A stretch of 64,000 nt of DNA, taken from Neobacillus cucumis (GTDB lineage Bacteria > Bacillota > Bacilli > Bacillales_B > DSM-18226). A model generated the notes under the pieces. That model was not told where the DNA came from. It worked only from the letters and a program-made list of their open reading frames with translations, and did not search any database. Shown here in pieces: positions 23,002-31,676 of the stretch. Numbering within the stretch: position 1 is the first letter of the stretch; each line of letters starts with the position of its first letter. Location: NCBI RefSeq assembly GCF_016107705.1, contig NZ_JAEHGC010000003.1, positions 521,224 through 585,223 of the forward strand. The letters are read 5' to 3'. Both the position numbers and the translations under genes were made by a program.

Positions 23002-25218
23002 GTGAAAAAGAGTTTAGTAGCGGGAATTGCTTGTCTTTCTTTATCATTATCCTCAGCTGCTCCATGGGCAGTTCTAGCAGCTCCACATCAAAGTGTTGCG
23101 ACCAATAATGGACAATCTACTTTACAGCCAATCACCTCTGATGTAGCGGTCATTGCCCATCGGGGAGCCTCTGCATACGGGCCGGAACACACACTGGCTG
23201 CCTATAAACAGGCGATCAAAATGAAAGCTGATTACGTGGAATTTGATTTACAAATGACCAAGGACGGTCAATTGATCGCCATGCATGATGAAACATTGGC
23301 GAGAACGACCAATGCAAAGGAATTGTACCCGGACCGTGCACCTTGGCGTGTGAAGGATTTTACCCTGGATGAGATTAAACGCCTTGATGCCGGTTCATGG
23401 TTTAATGCCGCTCATCCAGATCTAGCGAAGAAAGAATACATTGGGCAGCGTGTCCCTACTCTTGACGAAGCGATTCAATTTGTGAAAAAGCATGGGAATG
23501 GAAAAGTCGGCCTCTATATGGAAACAAAAGCACCAGATGTTTATCCGGGAATGGAAGAAAAATTGATTGAAATCTTACAAAAAAACAAGGTGCTAGATAG
23601 CAAGAATCTTTTTCTAGAATCATTCAGTGAAGACAGCCTGCGCAAGTTGAAAACATTGGCGCCAAATGTAAAGCTGATTCAGCTATATTCGGGGGCGATG
23701 CTGAAGGGTAAAGATGTTTATCAGGAATTCAAACGAGTTTCTGATTACGCCGCTGGTGTTGGTCCAAGTAAGGAACTCGTTGTTCCAAAATTCATGGAGG
23801 CTGCACACCAAAATCAACTGCTTGTGCATCCATGGACGGTTAATTCCCAGGATGATTTAGCATCACTTCTTTCACTCGGAGTAGACGGCGAGTTTACCAA
23901 TAATCCTGATAAAATGGTTGAATTGGTTGATAAGCCATTTATTTCACATGGCGTTGCAAGTGGCGATGTCACCGATACGTCAGCGATACTATGGGCACGG
24001 ACAAATGACGCAGCAAATGTCCAATTTGAAATTTCTACGGACAGCAGCTTTAAAAAGCCGTTTATCGTAAAAACTGTTCATACCGAGGCCGAAAATGATT
24101 ATGCGGTAAAGGCTAAAATGGATGGTTTAAAGCCGGATACGACGTATTTTTACCGTGCTCATGCTGTTTCGAGCAGCTATACCGTGAACGGATCATTCAA
24201 AACGGCACCGGCTGAAAACAGCTTAAAACCGTTGACCATGGTCTGGGGCGGCGATACGGGCGGACAAGGAGAAATCCCGCCGTATAACTCCTTTAAGGCG
24301 ATGTCCGCTTTAAATCCGGACTTCTTCCTGTTCAGCGGTGACACGATTTATGCCGATAATAAGACACCGGCTGTGCCAAATCCTCCATCACAAACGGTTC
24401 AGGATTTCTGGGCAAAATATAAGGAGAACCGTACGGACGCTGGATTACGTAGCTTACTGCAAAAAACGGCTACCTTCTCGATTTGGGATGATCATGAGGT
24501 GACCAACGACTTTTCGGGACCATCTCAGCCATTGACACCGACTGGCCTTCGGGCATTTGAAGATTATTGGCCGATTTCGAATGAACGCAGTGCAGCGGAC
24601 AAGCTTTATCACACCTATTCTTGGGGCAATACCCTCGATATGATGATTTTGAACAACCGCGGTTACCGTGATCCAAATACTCAGGCAGATGGTGCGGATA
24701 AAACGATGCTTGGCGAGGAACAGTTAGAGTGGCTGAAGAAGCAGCTTCTTGAATCAGATGCCAAAATTAAACTGGTTGCTACTTCTGTACCAATCTCTGT
24801 TCCAACTGGAAAGGCAAATGCCAGGGATGGTTGGGCAAATGGCAATCAAGTAAACCCAAATGATCCGACCGGATATGAGAATGAGTTCAAAAAAATCTCT
24901 GATTTTATTGTGGAAAAGGGAATTAAGAATGTATTCTTTGTTACGACGGATGTCCACTTTGCTCAAGTGATTAAATATGATGCCAATCATGACAGCAAAA
25001 CCGATTATCACGAGCTAATCAGCGGTCCAATCGGCGCGGTAAAAATCAATCCTGGTACACTGGACCCAACCTTCGGCCCGGAAAGTATGTACGCAGAAGG
25101 CAATTTCTTCAACTTTGGCGTATTTAAAGTAGATCCAGCAACAAACAAGGCCACAGTAGAAATACAAGATGAAAATGGAAAAATTCATTTCAGCCATGAT
25201 TTCCAATTGGAAGATTAA
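23002..25218 (+). CDS. Secreted fusion of glycerophosphodiester phosphodiesterase and PhoD-like phosphatase
   Basis: 738 residues. A Sec-type signal peptide (MKKSLVAGIACLSLS, cleavage near AVLAA) is followed by a GlpQ-like GDPD domain (about 46-305) with AHRGASAYGPEHTLAAY, VEFDLQMTKDG and AMHDE. A PhoD-type phosphatase domain (about 312-735) then shows SHGVASGDVTDTSAILWAR, FSGDTIYAD, WDDHEVTNDF and TTDVHFAQ. In Bacillus subtilis separate GlpQ and PhoD enzymes degrade wall teichoic acid during phosphate starvation. Here both activities are in one chain. The usual PhoD twin-arginine signal is absent. The GTG start has GGAG 11 bases upstream, and a Pho box precedes it. Confidence 0.9.
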   Translation: MKKSLVAGIACLSLSLSSAAPWAVLAAPHQSVATNNGQSTLQPITSDVAVIAHRGASAYGPEHTLAAYKQAIKMKADYVEFDLQMTKDGQLIAMHDETLARTTNAKELYPDRAPWRVKDFTLDEIKRLDAGSWFNAAHPDLAKKEYIGQRVPTLDEAIQFVKKHGNGKVGLYMETKAPDVYPGMEEKLIEILQKNKVLDSKNLFLESFSEDSLRKLKTLAPNVKLIQLYSGAMLKGKDVYQEFKRVSDYAAGVGPSKELVVPKFMEAAHQNQLLVHPWTVNSQDDLASLLSLGVDGEFTNNPDKMVELVDKPFISHGVASGDVTDTSAILWARTNDAANVQFEISTDSSFKKPFIVKTVHTEAENDYAVKAKMDGLKPDTTYFYRAHAVSSSYTVNGSFKTAPAENSLKPLTMVWGGDTGGQGEIPPYNSFKAMSALNPDFFLFSGDTIYADNKTPAVPNPPSQTVQDFWAKYKENRTDAGLRSLLQKTATFSIWDDHEVTNDFSGPSQPLTPTGLRAFEDYWPISNERSAADKLYHTYSWGNTLDMMILNNRGYRDPNTQADGADKTMLGEEQLEWLKKQLLESDAKIKLVATSVPISVPTGKANARDGWANGNQVNPNDPTGYENEFKKISDFIVEKGIKNVFFVTTDVHFAQVIKYDANHDSKTDYHELISGPIGAVKINPGTLDPTFGPESMYAEGNFFNFGVFKVDPATNKATVEIQDENGKIHFSHDFQLED

Positions 25219-25225
25219 CCATTTC

Positions 25226-25256
25226 ATTCCCTCCCAAGCCCGGGAGGGAATTTTTT
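25226..25256 (+). terminator. Terminator after the phosphodiesterase/phosphatase fusion
   Basis: ATTCCCTCCC and GGGAGGGAAT pair around AAGCCC and are followed by six T. The T run overlaps the stop codon of the convergent quinone reductase gene. Confidence 0.93.
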
Positions 25257-25851
25257 AATGATATTCGTGCACCATCCCTTTGAAATAACGATAAATTTTT
25301 TCTAGTTTTTTCTCTTGTTTCCCGTTTGGGCTTTCCATGTTACCAAATTCAAAAAACTTTATATTTTTGATGCCTACAAAATGAAATAAGGCTTTTTTCA
25401 TTAAAACCTTATGGGCATTATTTAACCAAATAAGCGGGTAGTGGGTTGGCCCTTTCATGGTGGATATACATACAACGGACTTTCCCTTTAAAAGCCCTTC
25501 TGGAAATAGTCCTCTTTTATCCCGATAGGCGAAATTTGCGGCAAATAATTGATCAATATATCCCAGCAACATGGCCGGAGGTCTTCCCCACCAGATTGGA
25601 TAGACAAAGACCATCTGTTCAGCCCACATAATTTGTTTCTGATATTTTTCAATATGAGGATCTCGATACATATCACGTCTTCGTTTATGTTCATTAAACA
25701 CAAGAAGTGGATTAAAATTCTCTTCATATAAATCAAGGACCTGTATCTCCTTAACGTGAGGATTTTCGTTACATCCCTCGATAACTTTTTGTAAAAAAGC
25801 ATGGCACAAACTTTGGTGATTAGGATGAGAATAAATAACCAGTGTTTTCAT
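25255..25851 (-). CDS. Flavodoxin-fold NAD(P)H quinone reductase
   Basis: A 198-residue FMN-type oxidoreductase of the YwrO/KefF/NQO group. The N-terminal phosphate loop is LVIYSHPNHQSLCHAFL, and MVFVYPIWWGRPPAMLLGYID is the typical second motif. It would reduce quinones or related electrophiles by two electrons in the cytoplasm. The ATG at 25851 follows AAGGGGTGCGCA; ten residues further upstream are not conserved. It is divergent from a MarR gene across a strong palindrome, so induction by quinone or thiol stress is likely. Confidence 0.86.
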   Translation of the reverse strand: MKTLVIYSHPNHQSLCHAFLQKVIEGCNENPHVKEIQVLDLYEENFNPLLVFNEHKRRRDMYRDPHIEKYQKQIMWAEQMVFVYPIWWGRPPAMLLGYIDQLFAANFAYRDKRGLFPEGLLKGKSVVCISTMKGPTHYPLIWLNNAHKVLMKKALFHFVGIKNIKFFEFGNMESPNGKQEKKLEKIYRYFKGMVHEYH

Positions 25852-25869
25852 TGCGCACCCCTTATACTT

Positions 25870-25941
25870 ATCATTTGACAACTAAATAATAACTCCCTTT
25901 TTATTTAGTTGTCAAATGATAATTGTTATTTGATAACAATT
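25870..25941. promoter_or_regulatory. Double operator between quinone reductase and MarR genes
   Basis: A perfect inverted repeat with 19-base arms (ATCATTTGACAACTAAATA and complement, 25870-25920) around 13 bases, directly followed by AATTGTTAT-TTG-ATAACAATT (25921-25941). Two stacked palindromes in the divergent gap are a good candidate for the MarR binding site that controls both genes. Confidence 0.7.
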
Positions 25942-25971
25942 TTGTTATCTTGTCTGTAAGAGGTGAGAGTT

Positions 25972-26400
25972 ATGGACAAAAAAGCACTTTTTTTAAAATG
26001 TGTGGCCTTTACAACTGCTGTTCATCGAGTAACACACGAATTAACAAAAAATGCAAAATCAGATTCGATTACGCCCGTTCAATATAGCATTCTTGAATAT
26101 ATAACAGTAAGTCAGCCTGTTTCTCCAAGCGAGATTAGCGATTGCCAGCATATGTCCTTGCCAAATACAAGCCGTGAATTAAAAAAGTTAACAGAAAAAA
26201 ATTTAATTGAAAAATTCAGTTCCCCAGAAGATCGGCGCAAACAATATATTTGCCTCTCTAAAGAAGGAGAAAAAATAATGGACATGACCTTTGCATCAAT
26301 AGAAACTCGTTTCCTTCATCGCATCCAAAATACTTCGGAAAAAGACCTAGAAGACATAAACCGGGCCCTGGATATTCTAAAAGAAAAATTATTTTATTAA
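25972..26400 (+). CDS. MarR-family transcriptional regulator
   Basis: A 142-residue winged-helix repressor-type protein. Helix-turn-helix sequence lies around SPSEISDCQHMSLPNTSREL (residues about 55-75), and the wing is FSSPEDRRKQYICLSKEG. A Cys near position 9 (FLKCVAF) could sense oxidants, as in YodB/OhrR relatives, but this is speculative. The ATG at 25972 follows AAGAGGTG. It is divergent from the quinone reductase gene and probably represses it and itself through the palindromes between them. Confidence 0.87.
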   Translation: MDKKALFLKCVAFTTAVHRVTHELTKNAKSDSITPVQYSILEYITVSQPVSPSEISDCQHMSLPNTSRELKKLTEKNLIEKFSSPEDRRKQYICLSKEGEKIMDMTFASIETRFLHRIQNTSEKDLEDINRALDILKEKLFY

Positions 26401-26403
26401 TCC

Positions 26404-26451
26404 ATTCGACAAAAATCGAGTGGTGCCTGTCACCACCCGAATTTTGTCGAT
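26404..26451. repeat. ACAGG-loop palindrome, copy 6 (loop inverted)
   Basis: Exactly fills the 52-base space between the stop codons of the convergent marR and kynB genes. The loop reads CCTGT. It probably terminates both transcripts, since no other hairpin is present. Confidence 0.92.
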
Positions 26452-26452
26452 T

Positions 26453-27076
26453 TTAGATTTTCCGCAAGATGGCGCGGACTGGGCTTCCATCGGCCTCTAC
26501 TAATGGGAGTGGGAGTGCGGCTAATTCGTATTCTCCCGGTGTTACTTGGTCTAGCACCAGGCCTTCGAGGATATGGATTCCGTGCCGGGTTAGTTCGTGG
26601 TGGGCGGTTAGTTCTTTGCTGTCGATTGGGTCGACGGATGGCAGGTCGAGCCCAAGGAGACGGACGCCGAAGCCAGCTAAATAGGCGGCTAATTCGGGTT
26701 CAATCTCTGGAATCGCGCTTGGGAACTGGTACCGGTCCTCACAGGAATCGGTTCGGATTAGCAGACGAGTAACCCCGTCAAGTTCATAATCGGATAATTC
26801 CTTTATTCCGATTGAGGTTGGTTTTGGCAGATGAATCACCCTTGCAGGGCCGATGTATAGATTTACATCAAGATCAATGACCTTTTTCCCCTCGTTATCA
26901 AAATGAAACGGAGCATCGATATGGGTACCTGTGTGGGTACTCATCGTAATTTGTCCGACATTAACCGAGCCGCTTTCTTCTTTGCTCCAATTGACTTTGT
27001 ATGTAAATGGGGTATCACCCGGCCAGACCGCTATTTGGTTGTCGAGCGGCTGTGAAATATCAATCCAAGGATTCAT
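26453..27076 (-). CDS. kynB: Kynurenine formamidase
   Basis: A 207-residue cyclase-family metallohydrolase that converts N-formylkynurenine to kynurenine and formate. The metal-binding motif MSTHTGTHIDAPFHF (residues about 45-59) is intact. WPGDTPF near the start, LLGLDLPSVDP and HELTRHGIHILEGL are typical of KynB. It is the last gene of the kyn operon and lies 109 bases after kynA with a hairpin between them. Strongly supported by context with kynA and kynU. Confidence 0.93.
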   Translation of the reverse strand: MNPWIDISQPLDNQIAVWPGDTPFTYKVNWSKEESGSVNVGQITMSTHTGTHIDAPFHFDNEGKKVIDLDVNLYIGPARVIHLPKPTSIGIKELSDYELDGVTRLLIRTDSCEDRYQFPSAIPEIEPELAAYLAGFGVRLLGLDLPSVDPIDSKELTAHHELTRHGIHILEGLVLDQVTPGEYELAALPLPLVEADGSPVRAILRKI

Positions 27077-27147
27077 GTAAGATGTCCTCCTTTATTTGTT
27101 GTCGAAAAAAATTCTTGTTTAGACCCGAAACGCAAATATCACGCAAA

Positions 27148-27175
27148 GCGGTCCTCCCATCACCAGGAAGACCGC
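27148..27175 (-). other. Intercistronic hairpin between kynA and kynB
   Basis: GCGGTCTTCC pairs with GGGAGGACCGC (one wobble or mismatch) around TGGTGAT on the minus strand. There is no T run after it, so it is more likely an mRNA-stabilising or attenuating element than a full terminator. Confidence 0.55.
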
Positions 27176-27185
27176 CCTCTTACCT

Positions 27186-28025
27186 CTACAGCTTCGTCCG
27201 CAAACTCAATAACTCAGGGAAAAATTGATGATCCAATACTCTCTTTAAATACGTAACACCAGACGAGCCGCCCGTGCCCATTTTATGACCAATAATCCTT
27301 TCCACCGTCGTCATATGATTAAATCGCCAAAGCTGCTGCTGGTTACCGATATCCACCAACTTCTCCGCCAACTCATACAAATCCCAATATTGATCCGTGT
27401 TGCGGTACACAGTCAGCCATGCTGCCTCGACACTCGCATTCGGTTCATAATTTTGCGACCAATCACGGTTCAGCGCTTCGTCATCAACGGATAACCCGTT
27501 CGCCACAAGTGCTGTGATCGCGGCATCATAAATACTTGGCTCATTAAGAGCCTCCACCATCAACGGATACAGCTCCGGCTGATGCTGATAGACGGCAAGA
27601 GTACGAGCATTCTTGTTTCCAAGCGCAAACTCAATCAAGCGATTTTGATAGGATTGGAACCCAGAAGAATGACCCAATTTATCGCGGAATTGCATATACT
27701 CAGACGGGGTCAACGTCGAAAGAACACTCCACGACTGAATCAACTGCTGTTGAATCCTTGATACCCGCGACAACATTTTAAACGATGGCTCCAAATCATT
27801 TTGACGAATACACGCAATCGCTGCATTCATTTCATGCAAAATCAGCTTCATCCACAGCTCACTTGTCTGATGAATAACGATAAACAGCATTTCATCATGG
27901 TGATCCGAAAGCCGGTGCTGGCTCGATAAAATTTTATCAAGGTGGAGATAATCGCCATAAGACATATCCTTTTTAAAGTCTAATTGAATGCCTTTTTCTA
28001 AGTTTTTATTCTCTGAGTTTTCCAT
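27186..28025 (-). CDS. kynA: Tryptophan 2,3-dioxygenase
   Basis: A 279-residue haem enzyme that opens the indole ring of tryptophan to N-formylkynurenine. Conserved stretches include [20 protein letters not shown], where the His lies near the substrate, [12 protein letters not shown], and the C-terminal [20 protein letters not shown] that contains the proximal haem ligand. The length matches bacterial KynA. The ATG at 28025 follows AGGAGG by 8 bases; a TTG two codons earlier is less likely. Confidence 0.95.
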   Translation of the reverse strand: MENSENKNLEKGIQLDFKKDMSYGDYLHLDKILSSQHRLSDHHDEMLFIVIHQTSELWMKLILHEMNAAIACIRQNDLEPSFKMLSRVSRIQQQLIQSWSVLSTLTPSEYMQFRDKLGHSSGFQSYQNRLIEFALGNKNARTLAVYQHQPELYPLMVEALNEPSIYDAAITALVANGLSVDDEALNRDWSQNYEPNASVEAAWLTVYRNTDQYWDLYELAEKLVDIGNQQQLWRFNHMTTVERIIGHKMGTGGSSGVTYLKRVLDHQFFPELLSLRTKL

Positions 28026-28041
28026 TTTCAAGACCTCCTAA

Positions 28042-29433
28042 TTAATCCTCTATCACAATATCCTGTTGGGCAGCTGCCTCCACCCTTTTTTTATGAAAAA
28101 AGAAATACACAACCGTTAAAAACACCAGCCATGGGATGCCGAACTGAAGCAAAATTTTAAAAGGCGTAAACCACGTCGTAATCATTAAACTCACTAACAG
28201 AACCGCCCCAAGAATGGTCAAATAAGGAAACCCGATCATTCTCACCGGCAGCTTGCGTCCGCCTAATTTTTCCCACATTTTTCGAAAAAACAAATGCGAG
28301 ATAAAGACCATTAACCAGGTAAAAATTGCGCCAAACATCGAAATTCCCATCATAAAGGCGTACGAAGTTTCCGGGAACAAGGCACTGACAACTGCTGCCA
28401 CTATAATCCCAACTGCTGATATTGCAAGAGCAGATGATGGTACTCCTCTTTTATTGACCTTTCCAAAAACGGCCGGGGCAAACTTCGACTGCGATAAGGA
28501 AAACACCATTCTCGTCGAGGCATATAATTGACTGTTCATTGCCGATAAAGCGGCAGTTAAAATAATAAAATTCATAATTCCGGATGCACCTGGGATGTTC
28601 AAAATTTCCATTACTTTTACAAATGGGCTCTTATCGATACCAGCATTTTTCCATGGAACGATCATCAACATGATAGCAAGCGTTAAGACGTAAAAAGTAG
28701 AAAGACGGAAAACGGTTGCCTTCAAGGCTTTTGGCACAGCAACATCAGGATCCTTCGCCTCACCAGCGGTCACAGCAATCAATTCAGTTCCTAAAAAGCT
28801 GAACAGTGAAATGAAGATGGCAATCCAAACACCCTTAAAGCCAAACGGAAGAAATCCCCCATCGTTTGTGAAATTTTCAGGACCAATTTTGGCAGCGCCT
28901 GAGGTGGACCCAAATAAGACATAGGCTCCTAGTAAAATAAAGCCGATAATCGCACTGATTTTAATCATTGAAAACCAGTATTCAAAGGTGGCAAAGGTGT
29001 TTACACTGGTGGCGTTTACATAAATAAGTACGGCTCCAAACAGCAAAATCCAGACAATTCCCGGAACAGTTGGGAACCAGTATTTCATATAGACAGCAAT
29101 CGCGCTGACCTCAACGCCGACCGCGAGTACATTGGCAATCCAATACGAGTAGCGGACAAGATAACCTGCCATCGGATGAATGTATTTTTCGGCAATCAGT
29201 CCGAATGATCCTGAAGATGGGTGTGCAACGGTCATTTCCGCTAAACAGCCCATGAGCAGTAGAACAATAAACGCTCCCACTGCATAACTAATTAGTACAC
29301 CAGGTCCTGCCGTACTAATCGCAAGACCACTTCCGAGGAATAGCCCGGTCCCGATGGCACACCCCATCGCAATCATCGTAAGTTGCTTTGTTTTTAACTC
29401 CCGCTTTAATCCCTTTTCCATCTTATTCTCCAT
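28042..29433 (-). CDS. Amino acid permease (APC superfamily), probable tryptophan/kynurenine importer
   Basis: A 463-residue protein with 12 predicted membrane segments. The N-terminal GCAIGTGLFLGSGLAISTAGP motif of the amino acid transporter family is present (helix 1), as is the GELIAVTAGEAKDP-like segment, read here as GTELIAVTAGEAKDP. It lies inside the kyn operon between kynU and kynA, 16 bases from kynA, so import of tryptophan or kynurenine is inferred. The family also covers proline, GABA and aromatic amino acid carriers. Confidence 0.82.
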   Translation of the reverse strand: MENKMEKGLKRELKTKQLTMIAMGCAIGTGLFLGSGLAISTAGPGVLISYAVGAFIVLLLMGCLAEMTVAHPSSGSFGLIAEKYIHPMAGYLVRYSYWIANVLAVGVEVSAIAVYMKYWFPTVPGIVWILLFGAVLIYVNATSVNTFATFEYWFSMIKISAIIGFILLGAYVLFGSTSGAAKIGPENFTNDGGFLPFGFKGVWIAIFISLFSFLGTELIAVTAGEAKDPDVAVPKALKATVFRLSTFYVLTLAIMLMIVPWKNAGIDKSPFVKVMEILNIPGASGIMNFIILTAALSAMNSQLYASTRMVFSLSQSKFAPAVFGKVNKRGVPSSALAISAVGIIVAAVVSALFPETSYAFMMGISMFGAIFTWLMVFISHLFFRKMWEKLGGRKLPVRMIGFPYLTILGAVLLVSLMITTWFTPFKILLQFGIPWLVFLTVVYFFFHKKRVEAAAQQDIVIED

Positions 29434-29495
29434 ATGTCCCCGCCTTTCCTTTGTAGGAATCGATTTTTGAAATATCCTAGAGTATATAATTAAAT

Positions 29496-29570
29496 TTTAT
29501 CCGCGAATTTTTGAGTTTTATCCGCGAATCGGAGTGATTTATCCGCGAATACCCTCCTTTATCCGCGAAT
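29496..29570. repeat. Four-unit phased array of TTTATCCGCGAAT
   Basis: Four perfect 13-bp cores start at 29496, 29517, 29538 and 29558, spaced 21, 21 and 20 bases, with unrelated spacers. The array fills the gap between kynU and the permease, ending 4 bases before the kynU stop codon, and so is transcribed within the operon. It is the C-version of the A-version array at 14143-14239. Confidence 0.92.
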
Positions 29571-29574
29571 CAAT

Positions 29575-30849
29575 CTATGCTACAATTTCCCGCTCATTCG
29601 CAAACTTCTCATATTGCTTTTCAACCATAATCTTTTTCAAAATTTGAACCACGTTCCAAACATCTTCATAGGAAGTATATAGCGCAATCGGGGCAAGACG
29701 GATCACGTTTGGTGCGCGGAAATCTGGGATTATCCCGTTTTCCTTCAATGATTTACAGATACGTGCCGCTTCCGGATGCTCCAGGCAAACATGGCCGCCT
29801 CGGCGTACATCATCACGCGGATTGCCAATTTCAAACCCAAGACCCGCCAATTCCGCCTCAATTAAATCCATAAAATATTGATTAATCTCAAGCGATTTTT
29901 TTCGAATATTTTCAATTCCCGCTTCAGCATAAATTTCCAGAGAGCCAAGCAGCGGCGCCATACTTAATACATGTGGTGTGCCAATTTGATAAGCTCCCGC
30001 CGTTTCCGCAGGAGTGAAAGTATGCTCAAGGTCAAACTGCTTATCCTTACGGGAACCAAACCATCCGGCTAATCCCGGGTTGGCGCCAAAATGCTTGCGG
30101 TTGACATACAGCCCGCCAACACTTCCCGGTCCGCCATTCAAATATTTATAATTGCACCAATAGGCAAAATCGACATCCCATTCACTGAAAGAATGTGGAA
30201 TCGCGCCGACAGAATGGCACCCGTCAAAGCCAATTAAAATCCCGCGTTTATGGGCTTCCTCGGTTAACCGCTTCATATCAAGGATTTGCCCGCTGCGATA
30301 CTGTACCGTTGGAAGAATCACTAACGCAACCTCATCAGTCATTGCTTCAATGATATCCTCTTCTTCAATCAGACGGCCATCGCGGCTTTTTACACGAATC
30401 AAATGCTGTTCCGGATCAAATCCGTGGATACGCAGCTGGCTTTTTAGCGCATAAATATCGGTTGGAAAATTCAACTCATCAGCTAAAATTTTCGTCCGCT
30501 TTCCTTGAGGCTGATAAAAGGTCGCCACCAGCTGGTGAAGATTGACGGTCGTGGAACCGGTTACAATTACTTCATCAGCAGATGCGCCAACTAGTGGTGC
30601 CAACCTTTCTGCTAATCTCTCAGAAAGTGCAAACCATGGATGGTTTCCCATTGTCCAGCCATCGATTCCATATTCCTTCCAATCTTCCAGCGATTCAAGA
30701 AGGGTTCGTTCCGCCCTCTTTGAAAGCAGTCCCAAAGAGTTTCCGTCCATATAAATCGTACCTGGCTTTAAATAAAATTCCCCGCGAAACCGCCTTAACG
30801 AGTCCTGATTGTCCAACTGTTTGGCGTATTCTAAAGTTGGTTGCATCAT
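29575..30849 (-). CDS. kynU: Kynureninase
   Basis: A 424-residue PLP enzyme cleaving kynurenine to anthranilate and alanine. Seen are [12 protein letters not shown] near the N-terminus, [16 protein letters not shown], and the cofactor-lysine region [16 protein letters not shown]. It is the first gene of the kynU-permease-kynA-kynB operon. Its promoter and a palindromic operator are upstream, and a TetR gene is divergent. Order kynU first differs from the kynB-kynA-kynU order common elsewhere. No anthranilate-degrading gene is present in the window. Confidence 0.95.
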   Translation of the reverse strand: MMQPTLEYAKQLDNQDSLRRFRGEFYLKPGTIYMDGNSLGLLSKRAERTLLESLEDWKEYGIDGWTMGNHPWFALSERLAERLAPLVGASADEVIVTGSTTVNLHQLVATFYQPQGKRTKILADELNFPTDIYALKSQLRIHGFDPEQHLIRVKSRDGRLIEEEDIIEAMTDEVALVILPTVQYRSGQILDMKRLTEEAHKRGILIGFDGCHSVGAIPHSFSEWDVDFAYWCNYKYLNGGPGSVGGLYVNRKHFGANPGLAGWFGSRKDKQFDLEHTFTPAETAGAYQIGTPHVLSMAPLLGSLEIYAEAGIENIRKKSLEINQYFMDLIEAELAGLGFEIGNPRDDVRRGGHVCLEHPEAARICKSLKENGIIPDFRAPNVIRLAPIALYTSYEDVWNVVQILKKIMVEKQYEKFANEREIVA

Positions 30850-30881
30850 TATGATCTTCCCCCTTTTTATTACTTGAAGAA

Positions 30882-30911
30882 ACTATACCAATAAATATGA
30901 CATCATGTCAA
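30882..30911 (-). promoter_or_regulatory. kynU promoter with operator on the -35
   Basis: On the minus strand a perfect TTGACA (30906-30911) is followed after 18 bases by TATAGT (30882-30887). The palindrome TGACATGATGTCA (30898-30910) overlaps the -35, so a repressor bound there would block polymerase. The divergent TetR protein is the likely repressor. Confidence 0.7.
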
Positions 30912-31006
30912 TATTATAATTCTGAAAATTACTAATGTTGTAATCACTTTCATTTTTGGAAAAATCCTTATATGCTTTATGGTAGAGAGTACAGGGGGAT
31001 ACGGAT

Positions 31007-31624
31007 ATGAATGAAAAACATGATGTGATTGACAAACGCCATTTGCGCTCAATAAAGACAAAGCAAAAGCTGTTGGAAGCGGCAAAAGAGGTGTTTCTTG
31101 AGGAAGGCTTTCAAAAAGCAACGATTTCGCAAATGATAAAAAAAGCAGGGATAGGCTATGGGACCGCTTATGTTCATTTTGAGGGAAAAGAGGAAATTTT
31201 AATGGTTTTAATGGATGATGTCATGGAAAAATTCTATGACATTGCCGAGGTGTCATTTTTACCAAAAACAAAGGAGGAAGCTCGGCAGATCATCCTTTCG
31301 CAGGCAACTGCCTTTTTAAAAATGGCTGAAACCGAACGAAGCATGATGCAATTGTTCGAGCAGGCCATCGGGATTTCCCCTTCGATATCTGCCAAATGGA
31401 AAGAGATCCGCGAAAAATTTATCCAACGAATCTCAAAAGATATTGCCTTCGCTCAAGCAAGAGGCCTAGCCCGCCCCGAACTAAACCATGGACTTGTCGC
31501 CCGAGGCTGGTTCTTCACCAACGAAATGTACCTATGGGAAATCGTCCGCAACGAACACCTTGGCACCGTCGAAGAAATCGCCGGAACCATGACCGCCGTT
31601 TATGCGAACGGACTTTATCTTTAG
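31007..31624 (+). CDS. TetR-family transcriptional regulator
   Basis: A 205-residue regulator. The N-terminal helix-turn-helix is clear: AAKEVFLEEGFQKATISQM is followed by KAGIGYGTAYVHFEGKEEIL. The C-terminal ligand-binding half is not diagnostic. It is divergent from kynU across a 157-base gap with a 13-base palindrome, so control of kynurenine-pathway genes by tryptophan, kynurenine or a related molecule is inferred. The ATG follows GGGGGAT. Confidence 0.85.
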   Translation: MNEKHDVIDKRHLRSIKTKQKLLEAAKEVFLEEGFQKATISQMIKKAGIGYGTAYVHFEGKEEILMVLMDDVMEKFYDIAEVSFLPKTKEEARQIILSQATAFLKMAETERSMMQLFEQAIGISPSISAKWKEIREKFIQRISKDIAFAQARGLARPELNHGLVARGWFFTNEMYLWEIVRNEHLGTVEEIAGTMTAVYANGLYL

Positions 31625-31627
31625 GGA

Positions 31628-31673
31628 TTCGACAAAATTCGGGTGGTGACAGGCACCACCCGAATTTTGTCGA
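31628..31673. repeat. ACAGG-loop palindrome, copy 7
   Basis: A perfect copy that exactly fills the space between the convergent stop codons of the tetR and Gfo/Idh/MocA genes. It is the only terminator-like structure there. Confidence 0.93.
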
Positions 31674-31676
31674 TCT

